This document shows positions 17,395-27,219 of a DNA stretch of 64,000 nucleotides, one piece after another. Source of the stretch: Paracoccus sp. DMF-8 (GTDB lineage Bacteria > Pseudomonadota > Alphaproteobacteria > Rhodobacterales > Rhodobacteraceae); contig NZ_JARJHL010000017.1 in assembly GCF_029309835.1 (NCBI RefSeq), positions 248,001 to 312,000 of the forward strand, read 5' to 3'. The notes below the pieces were generated by a model. That model was not told the origin of the DNA and did not search any database. It saw only the letters and a program-made list of their open reading frames with translations. Position numbers and translations under genes: made by a program. Each line of letters opens with the position of its first letter. Position 1 is the stretch's first letter.

Positions 17395-18893
17395 TGCAAG
17401 AGATCCTTGGCGCCTCGACCACCAATCTCTGGCGCCTGATCGTCGCCCGCGCCGAGGCCGCGCCCGATGCGCTGGCCCTGATCGAAGGGGATTGCCGCAT
17501 GACCTACGCCCAGATCATCGCCGCCGCGAACCGCATCGCCGCCGATCTGGTGGCGCGGGGCGTCGGGCGCGGCGACCGCGTCGCGGTGCTGTCGGAAAAC
17601 TGTCTGGAATATGCCCTGACGCAACTGGCCTGCGCGAAACTGGGCGCGATGGTCGCCTGTTTGAACTGGCGCCTTGTCGCGCCGGAACTGGCCTGGTGCA
17701 TCGAACTGGTTCAGCCGCGCCTGCTGCTGGCTTCGGACCGTCACCGCGATCTGGCGCGGGCGGCCTGTCCGGCGCTGGAACCGGTCGATCTGCGCAGCCT
17801 TGGCCGCGATGGCGACACCACCGAACAGGCCCAGGCCGAGGACGGTTTCATCATCATCTACACATCCGGCACGACGGGCCGCCCCAAGGCCGCCGTCATC
17901 AGCCAGCGCGCACAGATCGCGCGGATGTGCGCCTTCCGGCTGGATCTGGGCCTGACGCTGGATGACGGCTATATCTCCCGGGCGCCGATGTTCCACATGG
18001 GCGGGACGGAGCATCTGTTCTCGACCCTGCTGATCGGCGGCACGGTCACGATCATGGATGGCTTTCAGACCGATGCGATCATGCAGACGCTGCGCGAATT
18101 CCGCATCGGCTGGCTGATGACCATCCCGGCGACGACCGAACTGCTGCTGGACCAGCTGCGCCGCGACCCCGGCCCGATCAAGGGCGTGCGCGTCGTCGGC
18201 GCCATGGCCGACATGACCCCCGCCGCCGTCATCGACGAGGTGACGCGGCTGTTGAACGCACCCTATCTGAATTCCTTCGGTGCGACCGAAACCGGCATGC
18301 CGCCCCTGTCCGGTGACCTGATCCAGCCCGGAACCATGCCGCGCAGCCTTGCGAAAAAGATCAGCATCCTGACCGAACTGCGCCTTGTCGGGCCGGACGG
18401 CCAAGACGTCGCCCCCGGCGAGACCGGCGAGGCATGGGTGCGCGGCCCGACGCTGTTCAGCGGCTACTGGAACGCCGATCAGGTCAACCGCGACAATTTC
18501 AGCGGTGGCTGGTTCCACATGGGCGACCTGTTCCGCCGCAGCGCCGAGGGTTACGAATTCGCGGGCCGGTCGAAGTACCTGATCAAATCCGGGGGCGAGA
18601 ATATCTATCCCGCCGAAATCGAGCGCGTGATTCTGGCCGATCCCCGCGTCGCCGATGCCATCGTCGTGCGCAGGCCGGACGACAGTTGGGGCGAGGCTCC
18701 CGTCGCCGTCATCGCCCGCAGTGACGACACGCTGGACGAGGATCAGGTCATTGCGCTGTGCCGGGCCAATCTGGCGGGCTACAAGCGGCCCAAGGGCGTG
18801 GTCTTTATCCCCGTCGCCGATTTCCCGCGCAGCACCAGCGGCAAGATCATCCGCGAAGATGTTGAAATCATGGTCAGAAACGCCGCGACCTGA
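17394..18893 (+). CDS. AMP-dependent acyl-CoA synthetase/ligase (ANL superfamily), copy 2
   Basis: Start 17394 (ATG) overlaps the previous stop; an adjacent GTG at 17391 is also possible. The 499-residue enzyme has the P-loop IIYTSGTTGRPKAAV, the adenylate motif NSFGATETGM, GWFHMGDLFRR and a terminal SGKIIRED with the catalytic Lys. It is only moderately like the copy at 2695-4338, so the two probably activate different acids or successive intermediates. It is cotranscribed with the hotdog trio. Confidence 0.92.
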   Translation: MQEILGASTTNLWRLIVARAEAAPDALALIEGDCRMTYAQIIAAANRIAADLVARGVGRGDRVAVLSENCLEYALTQLACAKLGAMVACLNWRLVAPELAWCIELVQPRLLLASDRHRDLARAACPALEPVDLRSLGRDGDTTEQAQAEDGFIIIYTSGTTGRPKAAVISQRAQIARMCAFRLDLGLTLDDGYISRAPMFHMGGTEHLFSTLLIGGTVTIMDGFQTDAIMQTLREFRIGWLMTIPATTELLLDQLRRDPGPIKGVRVVGAMADMTPAAVIDEVTRLLNAPYLNSFGATETGMPPLSGDLIQPGTMPRSLAKKISILTELRLVGPDGQDVAPGETGEAWVRGPTLFSGYWNADQVNRDNFSGGWFHMGDLFRRSAEGYEFAGRSKYLIKSGGENIYPAEIERVILADPRVADAIVVRRPDDSWGEAPVAVIARSDDTLDEDQVIALCRANLAGYKRPKGVVFIPVADFPRSTSGKIIREDVEIMVRNAAT

Positions 18894-18920
18894 ACCGGCG
18901 CGGCGCCCTGTGATGCGCGT

Positions 18921-19703
18921 TCAGTCGACGAAACGATCCTCGGCCTGATGATAGGCCGGGGGCACGACGGCGGTGCTCAGCCCGCTGTCGATGACCAGAA
19001 CCTGCCCCGTGATGCCCCGCGCCGAAGGCCCGGCCAGATAGGCGAAGGCATCGGCGATATCGTCGGCCGTGCAGACATAGGGCACCGGATTGCGCGCCAG
19101 CGCCCGGTCATGGGCCGCCTTTTTCCCGCCGCTGAGGCTGCTGGTCATGCCCGTGACGACATTGCCCGGCGCCAGCGCATTGACGCGGATGCCTCGCGAC
19201 GCCAGCTCGACCGCGGTGGATCGCGTCAGCTCGACGACCGCATGTTTCGCGGTCGTGTAGGAATGGTTCGCCCATGCCCCGATCCTGGCCAGGCTGGCGG
19301 TGTTCAGGATCACCCCGCCATCTTCGCCCATCGCATTCGCGGCATGTTTGGTCCCGTAAAAGACGCCGCTGACCATGATGTCCAGCACACGGTTGAAATC
19401 GCGGGCGGGGGTGCGGCCAACCGGGCCGATGGCACCCAGAATGCCCGCATTGTTGATCATGCAATCCAGCCGCCCGTGACGTTCGACCGCCGCCGCGACC
19501 AGCGCGGCAACCTGATCTTCGTCCGCGACATCGCAGGTCAGGGCCGTAGCCCCCAGTTCCTGCGCCAGCGCGCCCACCCCTTCGGCGCGCAGATCGCCCA
19601 GCACAAGGGTCCAGCCGTCGCGGTGAAACCGCCGCGCCGTCGCCGCCCCAAGGCCCGAACCCGCGCCGGTGATCACGGCGACCTTTTTCAATGCTTCAGT
19701 CAT
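18921..19703 (-). CDS. Short-chain dehydrogenase/reductase (SDR)
   Basis: The 260-residue classical SDR has the cofactor motif TGAGSGLG (12-19), NNAG (84-87) and the catalytic Ser137, Tyr149 and Lys153 (SYTTAKH). Asp37 after the second strand (LVLGDLRA) favours NAD+ over NADP+. It is the last gene of a long minus-strand operon running from about 27013. It overlaps the aldo/keto reductase gene by 8 bases. It probably oxidises a hydroxy intermediate. Confidence 0.92.
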   Translation of the reverse strand: MTEALKKVAVITGAGSGLGAATARRFHRDGWTLVLGDLRAEGVGALAQELGATALTCDVADEDQVAALVAAAVERHGRLDCMINNAGILGAIGPVGRTPARDFNRVLDIMVSGVFYGTKHAANAMGEDGGVILNTASLARIGAWANHSYTTAKHAVVELTRSTAVELASRGIRVNALAPGNVVTGMTSSLSGGKKAAHDRALARNPVPYVCTADDIADAFAYLAGPSARGITGQVLVIDSGLSTAVVPPAYHQAEDRFVD

Positions 19704-20633
19704 CGTGCAACATCCCTTCCAGCGCGGCGATCTGATCGGCGCTCAGCCGCAGGCTGGCGGCCTTGGCATTGGCCGTAACCTGTTCGGGCTTGGTCGCCCC
19801 CGCCATGACCGAGGCCACGACAGGCTTCGACAGCAGCCAGGCAAAGGCCACATCGGTGATGTTCAGCCCGTTCTGGTCGCACCAATCCGCGATGCGGTCG
19901 ATGCGCACCATGTTTTCGTAGCGTCATCGTAGCGCTCCGCCAGCCGGTCGATCTTGCCAAAGCGGCCCGCATCGACATTTCCGCCCCGGTATTTCCCGGT
20001 CAGCAGCCCCGAGGCCAGCGGGAAACAGGGCAGGAACCCCATGCCAAGCGCATTCAGGCAGGGGATCGTCGCAGCCTCTGCCCCGCGCCGGATCAGCGAA
20101 TATTCCGCCTGAAGCGAAATGAAATGCTGCACCCCCAGTTCGCGCGCCAGATGATGGGCATGGGCGATTTCCCAATCGGCCATGTTCGAGGTGCCGATAT
20201 AGCGCACCTTGCCCTGCCCGATCAGCCGGTCCAGCGCATCCAGCGTTTCCTCGATCGGGGTCGAGGGGTCGGATTCATGCAGTTGATACAGGTCGATCCA
20301 GTCGGTGCCCAAACGCCGCAGGCTGTCTTCGACGCAGCGGATGATATAGGAACGGTCGGCGCCCTTGCTGCCATCGGCCATCTGCATCCCGAATTTGGTC
20401 GCGATCACCGCCTGCGGCCTGCGCGCGCCTGTGGCACGGCCCAGAAACTCCTCTGATCCGCCGGAATGGCCATAGATATTGGCCGTGTCGAAAAAGGTGA
20501 TGCCCGCGTCCAGCGCGGCATCGACGACGCGTTTCGACTGCGCCTCATCCGTGGTCCAGTTGAAATTGTTGCACCCCAGCCCCACCGTCGAGACGCGCAG
20601 GCCGGAACGCCCGATCTTGCGATATTCCATCAT
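19696..20633 (-). pseudogene. Aldo/keto reductase, frameshifted once
   Basis: From the ATG at 20633 (MMEYRKIGRSGLRVSTVGLG) the frame carries the AKR catalytic Asp/Tyr (DTANIYG), Lys (ATKFGMQM) and His (DLYQLHESD) regions. It is lost after RLAERYDD. The expected continuation YENMVRIDRIADW...VMAGATKPEQV...LEGMLHDD lies in another frame and ends at 19696. One missing base at about 19918-19930 restores a full protein of about 312 residues. All catalytic residues lie before the break. Confidence 0.85.
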
Positions 20634-20642
20634 CCTTCCCCC

Positions 20643-21169
20643 TTACAATTCGCGGATCACGTCATTGCCGTCCCACCCGACCGAGGGCAGGCGCATCCGG
20701 TCGAACATCTGGCGGCGTTCCGGTTTCAGATCGACCAGTTCGATCATGGGCGCGTCGGGGTCGGTCGGATCGGCAAGATAGCACATGCGCGACAGCGCCT
20801 GATGGCCTTCGATGGCGCGAACCATGCCCCGCGCCTCTGCCGCCGCGATCTGGGCGTCGAAATCGTCGCGGAGAAAGCCGAAATGCTGCAATCCCGCCCC
20901 GCGCCGTTCCAGAAAGTCGCGATAGGGCGAGGCGTCCTCCGTGGGTTCGATCAGCTCGATCTGGACGGGGCCGGTATAGCCCATCAGCACGCGCTGGTGG
21001 ACCTGACGGGTGACCTGCTGGCCCCAGATCTTCAGCACCTGAAAGGGGATCGGCACGGGATAGATGAAGAGGGACCGACCCCCATGCGCGCCGCCCGGTC
21101 ATGCGCGGCGGCATCGGCGTCGGGGACGACATATCCGTGCTGGAACAGGGTTCCGTAATGGCGGCTCAT
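20643..21169 (-). pseudogene. VOC family protein, type A copy 2, frameshifted once
   Basis: From the ATG at 21169 the frame reads MSRHYGTLFQHGYVVPDADA up to RMGVGP, then breaks. The continuation (IPFQVLKIWGQQV...IELIEP...GLQHFGF...WDGNDVIREL) lies in another frame and ends at 20643. Inserting one T in the CCCTCTTC context (plus strand about 21063-21074) restores GPFFIYPVPIPFQ. The start overlaps the upstream gene's stop (ATGA). It is a paralogue of the VOC at 1737-2294. Confidence 0.82.
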
Positions 21170-21961
21170 GCGTTTTCTCCGATTGTTTTCAGTATGTTTC
21201 GGGTTGCCGTCAAGGCGCAGCGGGCGGCCATCGGGCCGGGAATGCCAGCCTGCGGCACCTCGATCCCGATGATGGCTGTGCGGGGCAGCGGGCGCGGGAA
21301 ACCGACCAGATCGGCGATGCCCGCGCCGGGCAGGGCGCGGTCGGACAGCGCCTCGGACGGTTCATCAGCGGGGGCGATGCCGGGTTTGACATCGCATAGC
21401 TGGATGCGCCCGACATGCGCCGCATGGGTCGGCAGATCCGCCAGATCACCGCCCACGCGCCAGAAATGCAGCGCATCCAGTTCGATGGTCATTGGCAGGT
21501 CGCGGGTGCGGATAAAGCGCGCGGTCTGGTCCAGCGTGACCAATGTGCCGCGTTCTGGAAATTTCGGTGACGATGCCAAGCCCGCGATCCCGCGCGGCGG
21601 CACGAATTTCGCCCATCTGTTGGCCAAGCCGGGGCAGATCAGGGGTGCGCGCCAACAGGTTAACCAGCCGCGCGCCCAGTTCGGCGGCGATGTCCAGCAG
21701 CGGCGGCAGGTCGGCCGTCACCGTGTCCGGCGCGACGCAAAAGGGTTCCGCCATGTCCAGACGGACGCCCGTCTCGCGCAAGGCCCGTTGCGCGGCGCGG
21801 CGCTCGGGTCCGGGCGCGGACAGGCGGTAATCGGGCAGACCCAGCACCGGCGCCAGCAACAGCGACACCCGCCCCAACCCCAGATCCGCCGCCAGATGGA
21901 TGAAATCCGCCGCAGGCAGGTCAGGCGCGGTCGGGAAATCCAGGCACAGCCTGTCGCTCAT
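21166..21961 (-). pseudogene. Sugar-phosphate isomerase/epimerase-like TIM barrel, copy 2, frameshifted once
   Basis: The N-terminal half (MSDRLCLDFPTAPDL to GLGIVTEI) and the C-terminal half (FPERGTLVTL, IELDALHFWR, IQLCDVKPG, GIEVPQAGIPG) are in different frames. Removing one base in AAATTT at 21559-21564 gives VTEFPERGTLV and a full barrel of about 264 residues. Glu, Asp-x2-His and Glu metal-ligand positions match the copy at 8964-9758. Both ends overlap neighbours by ATGA junctions. Confidence 0.82.
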
Positions 21962-22301
21962 GCCGTGGCCATGCGGGGCGCCCCGCGCGGGGCAAAGACC
22001 AGCGTCAGCCGTTCAGGGTCCAGCGCGTCGAGATCGGCATCAGGGCGTGCCGCCGCGTGCCCCGCATATCCTCGATCAGCGCGGCGAGATCCTCGGTTTC
22101 GACCTCGTAAAAGGCGAAATAACCGTAGGGATGGGGCGGGTCCATGCGCTGCACGGGCGCCAGATCATAGCGCTGCGCGGACAGCACGCCGGGGATCGCC
22201 AGCACATTCGGGATGTGGCGGTTGTCATACCAGTCGTTGAATTCCGCCTCTTGCCCCGGTTTCGGATTGGTCAGGACGGCGATCACGAAACGCGCGCTCA
22301 T
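21958..22301 (-). pseudogene. Small dimeric ferredoxin-fold (EthD/Dabb-like) protein, frameshifted near the end
   Basis: The frame from the ATG at 22301 gives SARFVIAVLTNPKPGQEAEF, then DWYDNRHIPNVLAIPGVLSAQ, the hallmark of EthD/ABM-type alpha-beta barrels. The uncorrected frame stops at 22005. Adding one base in the 22037-22046 region gives a tail ALDADLDALDPERLTLVFAP and a stop at 21958 that overlaps the TIM-barrel ATG, matching the other junctions of this operon. Such proteins accompany oxidative ring-degradation genes but the reaction is unknown. Confidence 0.7.
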
Positions 22302-22771
22302 GCCCGGTCACCCCCAAGGGTCGCGAAGGAAAACGGATGGCTGTCGTCATTCACCTCAAGCAGTTCCAGCACATTGCCATCCGGGTCGTGCCCATAGACC
22401 GAGGCATGGGTCGGCCGCCGCTGCGGGTCCGAACGAAAGCGGATGCCAAGGGCCTGCAGCCGCGCGACCTCTGATTCCAGATCGCGGACATGCAGGCCCA
22501 GATGGGTGATGCCGTGGTCCTGAATCCGGCGGTTCAGGGGCGCGGGTTCGGGGCTGGAAAACTCGAACAGTTCCAGAAAGCAGTTGCCCGCGCGCAGCTT
22601 GGCCTGACGCGCGGCCGAGCCGTTCAGCGCCATGATCGTGTCGGGCAGCGCCGTGCCCCGGGGCCAGTCCATGCGCGAAGCGACGGTAAAGCCCAGGACA
22701 TCGCAGTAAAACGCCAGCGCCCGATCCAGATCGGGGGTGGAAATCGCGGCGTGATGGATGCCAAGGATCAT
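22298..22771 (-). CDS. VOC family protein, type B copy 2
   Basis: The true start is the ATG at 22771, which overlaps the stop of the upstream flavoprotein gene; a longer frame through 24205 exists only because of the frameshift in that gene. The 157 residues contain HHAAISTPDLDR, NCFLELFEFSSPEP, THLGLHVRD and YGHDPDGNVLELLE. They match the VOC at 14925-15404 throughout. Conserved His and Glu positions suggest a metal-dependent epimerase, lyase or dioxygenase. Confidence 0.85.
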   Translation of the reverse strand: MILGIHHAAISTPDLDRALAFYCDVLGFTVASRMDWPRGTALPDTIMALNGSAARQAKLRAGNCFLELFEFSSPEPAPLNRRIQDHGITHLGLHVRDLESEVARLQALGIRFRSDPQRRPTHASVYGHDPDGNVLELLEVNDDSHPFSFATLGGDRA

Positions 22772-24145
22772 GATTTCGCCTCTGCCGCTGCGTTGGTGCC
22801 CGCCACCCGGCCGAAGACGATGGCATTGCCGATGGATGCGCCGCCCCCCGCATAGCAGGGACCGAACATGCCGCCGGTGGTTTCGCCCGCCGCATACAGG
22901 CCGGGGATGGGGCGGTCGGACTGGTCCAGCACGCGCGCCTCTGGGTCGATGCGCAGGCCCGTTCCGGTCCAGCAGACGATCGCCGGGGCGGATGCGCGCG
23001 CCGTAAAGAGGCGGGGTCGCGATAGGTTTCAGATGCTCGCCGGGCTTGAAGAAATGCGCGTCTTCACCCAATTCGGCGGCGCGGTTGGTTGCGGCGACGG
23101 TGGTGGCAAGGGTCGCGGCGTCGATGCCAAGCTGCGCGGCCAGCCCCTCCAGCGTGTCCGATTGCGCGATCTGGCCCTGCGCGATGAAATGCGCCAGCCG
23201 ATCCGCCGACCAGTTCGGCGCGGTCTGGGATTTGGCCACCGCCCGCGCGGCTTCGTCAAAGATCGAGAAACATTCCCGCGCGGTCTGTTCGTTCAACAAT
23301 TCCGACAGGATCGAATATTCGCAGGATTCATCGACGAAACGCCGCCCTTCGTGGGTGACATGGATCAGCGAGGGCGGCAGGTAGGTTTCCAACTCCTTGG
23401 CCCAGCCCGGCGTCATCAGCAACAGCCCGCGGTCCGGCCGGGTGATGCCCGCGCCGATGCCGCGCCCGATGCGGATGCCGTCGCCCTGCGCATGGGTCGA
23501 ACCGATATACCACGACAGATCGCCCTGCAGCGCGGCGGTCGGGAACAGTTCCGCCAGCAACTGCCGGTTCGCGCCAAAGCCGCCCGTCGCCAGGACCACC
23601 GCCCCCGCCGTCACCGGGTCGCCGTCGATGGTGATGCCGCGCACCCGGCCATCCTGAACCAGCAGGCCCTGCACCCGCGTCCGCAGCGCGATGTCGACGG
23701 GCAGATCGGTCAGCGAACCTTCCAGAACCTCGGCGATTTCGGCGCCATGACCCTCGGCGCGGTGGCCGCGACGGATCTTGTCCACGCCCGAGCAATACAG
23801 GTTGTCCTGCGGGAAACGGACACCAAGCGAAACCAGCCATTCAAAACCGGGCGTCGCGTCATAGCACAGGCGGCGCACCAGCGCGGGGTCCAGCTTGTAT
23901 TGGTTGATGTGCAGGTAATAGCGATACATCGCCTCTGGCGTGTCATCGATCCCGGCGGCGCGTTGCAGCGATGTGCCCGCCGCGTAAAACACCCCGCCCG
24001 ACAGCGCGGTCGAGCCGCCCGCCCGGTCGCCCGCATCGACCAGCAGCACGCGCGCGCCACCCTGTGCGGCCATATGCGCCGCCGACAGCCCGGCCCCGCC
24101 CGCGCCGACGACGATCACGTCGTAATCGTTTTCGCTGGTCATCAT
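22768..24145 (-). pseudogene. FAD-dependent dehydrogenase of the fumarate reductase / 3-ketosteroid-1-dehydrogenase family, frameshifted once
   Basis: The ATG at 24145 overlaps the GMC gene's stop. The protein opens with the dinucleotide fold VIVVGAGGAGLSAA and GGSTALSGG. It continues with VVLATGGFGAN and RRFVDESCEYS, as in flavoproteins that dehydrogenate or reduce C-C double bonds. After ATPPL at about 23004-23012 the frame is wrong. The correct end (LYAAGETTGGMFG, CYAGGGASIGNAIVFGR, stop at 22768) lies one base off, so a single extra base explains the break. The restored length is about 459 residues. Confidence 0.85.
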
Positions 24146-25782
24146 GCTGCTCCGCTTGTCTGAATTCGGCCGGCCGCCGCGTCTTCGAGGATCATGGCCG
24201 CGCATTTTTCCCCGATCATGATCGAGGGCGCATTGGTATTGCCCGCAGGCAGGCTTGGCATGATCGAGGCATCCGCGACGTAAAGCCCGCCGATACCATG
24301 GACCCGCAGCCGGTGATCGACCACCCCGCCCGCGCTGGCAGGGCGCATCGCGCAGGACCCGACGGGATGCAGGTTCGCGATGCCATTGCCGCGCAGCCAG
24401 TCGGTGATTTCGTCATCGGTCCGGACATCGGGACCGGGCCGGATTTCTCCCGCCATGTAGCGCGCCAGCGCGGGCTGGCTGGCGATATTGCGCACGATGC
24501 GGACGGCATTGACCATGGCCATGCGGTCGACCTCGTCACGGAAAAAATTGTGGCGGATGACCGGGTCGGCAAAGGGATCGGCATTGCGCAGCCGCACCTC
24601 GCCGGTGGCGACCGGGTCCAGATGCACCGGGCTCATGGTAAAGCCGGGGAAATCATGGACATGCATGCCCTTTTTATCGCGCGAGGCGACCGACCAGATA
24701 TTCGTGTTGATCTGCAGATTGGGCCTGTCGCGGGTGTCGTCGGTGCGGGTGAAGACCCCGGCAAAGATGCCGTTTGCCGCCAGCGGACCCCGCCGCGCCA
24801 GCACATATTGCGCCCCCGCGATGACCTGACGCAGCGGGCTGCGCGCCAGTTCGTTGATCGTCACCGGCTCATGGCAGCGAAAGATGATCGAGGCATAGAA
24901 ATGATCGCGCAGCCGGGATCCGACGCCGGGCAGATCATGGACGACCCCGATGCCATGGCTTTGCAGATGATCCGCCGGGCCGATGCCCGACAGTTGCAGC
25001 AGTTGCGGCGAACCGAACGACCCGCCGCTGACGACAACCCCGCGCCGCGCGCGGGCGCGCCGGATCTGGCCGTTCTGGCGATATTCGATGCCGATGCAGT
25101 CGCGCCCCTGAAACAGCAGCCGCGTCGCATGGGCGCCGGTGTCGATGCGCAGGTTGCGCCCGGCCCTGGACAGATAGGCCCGCGCCGAATTGCAGCGGCG
25201 GCGGTTGCGGGTGGTGGTCTGGAACAGGCCCGTGCCCTCTTGCCGGGCGCCGTTGAAATCGGGATTGGCGGGGATGCCGGTCTGCTTTGCCGCCTCAATG
25301 ATCGCCAGCGCGACGGGCGAGGGGTTGGGCTGGTCCGACACGGCCAGCGGCCCGCCGGTGCCGTGATATTCATCCGCGCCTCGGCCCTGATCCTCGGCCT
25401 TGCGGAAAAAGGGCAGGACGTCGTGCCAGCCCCATCCCGGATTGCCCATCTGCGCCCAGGTATCGTAATCATTCGGATGGCCGCGCACATACAGCATGCC
25501 GTTGATGGAACTGGTCCCGCCCAGCACCTTGCCGCGCGGGTTGTACATGGGGCGGTTGTTCAGCTCGGATTCCGGTTCGGATTCGAACATCCAGTTCACC
25601 TTGGGATTGGTGAACAGCATCGGATAGCCCATCGGGACCTTGATCCAGAACGCGCTGTCCGCAGGCCCCGCCTCTAGCAGCAACACGCGGTGCCTGCCCG
25701 ATTCCGCCAGCCGCCCGGCGACGGCACAGCCCGCCGAACCGGCGCCCGAGACGATAAAATCGAATTCGCTGTCGAACTGCAT
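24142..25782 (-). CDS. GMC family FAD-dependent oxidoreductase (choline-dehydrogenase-like)
   Basis: The 546-residue flavoenzyme begins with FIVSGAGSAGCAVA (FAD fold). It has the GMC signature GKVLGGTSSINGMLYVRGH (about residues 84-102) and a C-terminal active-site His in LHPVGSCAM, plus Asn in GNTNAPSIMIGEKCA. GMC enzymes oxidise primary or secondary alcohols. It is intact and heads the SDR-to-GMC block; livK2 lies 103 bases upstream on the same strand and may share its transcript. The alcohol substrate is unknown. Confidence 0.93.
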   Translation of the reverse strand: MQFDSEFDFIVSGAGSAGCAVAGRLAESGRHRVLLLEAGPADSAFWIKVPMGYPMLFTNPKVNWMFESEPESELNNRPMYNPRGKVLGGTSSINGMLYVRGHPNDYDTWAQMGNPGWGWHDVLPFFRKAEDQGRGADEYHGTGGPLAVSDQPNPSPVALAIIEAAKQTGIPANPDFNGARQEGTGLFQTTTRNRRRCNSARAYLSRAGRNLRIDTGAHATRLLFQGRDCIGIEYRQNGQIRRARARRGVVVSGGSFGSPQLLQLSGIGPADHLQSHGIGVVHDLPGVGSRLRDHFYASIIFRCHEPVTINELARSPLRQVIAGAQYVLARRGPLAANGIFAGVFTRTDDTRDRPNLQINTNIWSVASRDKKGMHVHDFPGFTMSPVHLDPVATGEVRLRNADPFADPVIRHNFFRDEVDRMAMVNAVRIVRNIASQPALARYMAGEIRPGPDVRTDDEITDWLRGNGIANLHPVGSCAMRPASAGGVVDHRLRVHGIGGLYVADASIMPSLPAGNTNAPSIMIGEKCAAMILEDAAAGRIQTSGAA

Positions 25783-25841
25783 TCGTTTCCCCCTGTCCGG
25801 CCCCCCTGCCCGGCCCGCTGCCGGATCGCCGCCGGATCGCA

Positions 25842-25863
25842 GGGCGGGCCAAAAGGCCCGCCC
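25842..25863 (-). promoter_or_regulatory. Intercistronic hairpin between livK2 and the GMC gene
   Basis: GGGCGGGCC-AAAA-GGCCCGCCC is a perfect 9-pair stem in the gap after livK2 with no long U-run on the minus strand. It probably stabilises or partly terminates the livK2 message, so that the binding protein is made in excess of the enzymes downstream. Confidence 0.55.
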
Positions 25864-25885
25864 GCATCATGTCGGATCGCTGCGA

Positions 25886-27013
25886 CTACAGATCGTCGGG
25901 ACGGACGAATTGCCCATCCTTGACGGTCAGGATCCCCATGCCGAAATTCGCGGCGCGATCTTCGGTAAAGTTGTAGGTGCCCTGCCCCACGACGACCGGC
26001 ACATCCTTGATCGAGGCCAGCGCGTCGCGCAGCTCTTCGCGCGTCGCATCCGGCCCGGCGCGGCGCAGCGCATCGGCAAAGACCAGCATCGTCGAATAGC
26101 CCTGCGGCGCCCAGTTGTCGGCCTCGACCCCGGTGCGGGCCTTGTAGGCTTCGGCAAAGGCGCGGGATTCGTCGTTGAACCCGCCCGGCGTCCATTCGCC
26201 GATCACCGTGACGCCCTCGACCGCGCCGCCACCGGTGTTCAGGAATTCGGGCGAGGCCAGCGATTGCAGGCCAAAGATCTGCACCGCCGGATCAAGCCCG
26301 GCCTGTTTGAACTGCATAATCAGATTGGCGCCAAGCGCGGCGGGCGTCGCCACGAACATGCAGTCGATATCGCTTTGCGCGACCTTCACCGCCTGCGCGG
26401 AAAAGTCGATATCGGCCAGCTTCACCCCTTCCAGCGATGCCTCGACCCCGTGTTCCTTGGCCGTGTTCATGAAGACATTGGCCATGGCGACATAGGCCTC
26501 GTTGTCCAAGACGCTGACGACGGTGCATTTCTTTACCCCGCGCGTTTCCGCCGCATAGATCGCGATGGGCGGCGTGGCGATGGCCGGGGATTGCGAAAAC
26601 GGGAAGGACCACGGCCCCGCGCCCGGCACGGCGTCATTGTTCGACTGGATATAGGCCGGGATCTGCAGGTCATTGGCGGCGGCCGCGGCGGCCAGGCCGA
26701 TTGCGCCGGTGGTCGGCCCGATGATCGCCAGATTGGTCGGATCGGCCGCGCGCCGGGCCAGCAGCGACAGCGCCTGTCCGCGTTCGCCCGCGTCGTCATC
26801 CAGCGTATAGGTGATGGTGACGCCTTCGCCGGCCAACCCCTTGGCGTTGATTTCCTCGATCCCCATGACCGCGCCATCGGCGATGCCGCGCCCGATAAAG
26901 GCCGGGCTGCCGGTCAGCGACTGGATGATCGCGACCTTCACCTCTTTGGCGAAAGCCATCGGCGTGAATGCCGTGGTTGCGGCCAGCGCCGCCATGAACA
27001 CCCTGATTGTCAT
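25886..27013 (-). CDS. livK: Branched-chain-amino-acid-type ABC transporter periplasmic binding protein, system 2
   Basis: The 375-residue protein starts with a signal peptide (TIRVFMAALAATTAFTPMAF, cleavage near AFA-KE). It shares with the system 1 binding protein the segments SLTGSPAFIG, GPTTGAIGLAAAA, DALRRAGPDATREELRDAL and VGQGTYNF. It is divergent from livHMGF2 at 27220, so binding protein and membrane genes are split by a shared promoter region. AGGAACAGGAATG supplies its ribosome site. Confidence 0.93.
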   Translation of the reverse strand: MTIRVFMAALAATTAFTPMAFAKEVKVAIIQSLTGSPAFIGRGIADGAVMGIEEINAKGLAGEGVTITYTLDDDAGERGQALSLLARRAADPTNLAIIGPTTGAIGLAAAAAANDLQIPAYIQSNNDAVPGAGPWSFPFSQSPAIATPPIAIYAAETRGVKKCTVVSVLDNEAYVAMANVFMNTAKEHGVEASLEGVKLADIDFSAQAVKVAQSDIDCMFVATPAALGANLIMQFKQAGLDPAVQIFGLQSLASPEFLNTGGGAVEGVTVIGEWTPGGFNDESRAFAEAYKARTGVEADNWAPQGYSTMLVFADALRRAGPDATREELRDALASIKDVPVVVGQGTYNFTEDRAANFGMGILTVKDGQFVRPDDL

Positions 27014-27144
27014 TCCTGTTCCTCCCCAGTTCGGGCCCAGATCGGGCCTGCGCCCCTTGGCTGCTGGCGGCTACGGCAGATGCAGCAGCGTCACCACAGC
27101 GGCGTTTGATTCGCCTCGTATAAAAAAACACATTACACCAGTTA

Positions 27145-27156
27145 TTGTATACACAA
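27145..27156. promoter_or_regulatory. Candidate operator TTGTATACACAA in the livK2 / livH2 divergent promoter region
   Basis: This is the best copy of the island's recurrent box. It lies between the divergent livK2 (27013) and livH2 (27220) genes in an AT-rich stretch. TTGT and ACAA flank a TATA-like centre, giving the dyad expected for a GntR dimer. One site here could control both arms of transport system 2 and the long minus-strand operon behind livK2. Confidence 0.55.
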
Positions 27157-27219
27157 ATATGCTCCCATGAATTATAAGAACAGGAATCCGCATCGCAACC
27201 ACCAAGGGAGGAGAGGTTT

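Noticed and set aside
22298..24205. Apparent fusion protein of an FAD dehydrogenase with a VOC domain
   Set aside because: The joining region is out-of-frame nonsense; correcting one base separates two normal genes with an ATGA junction.
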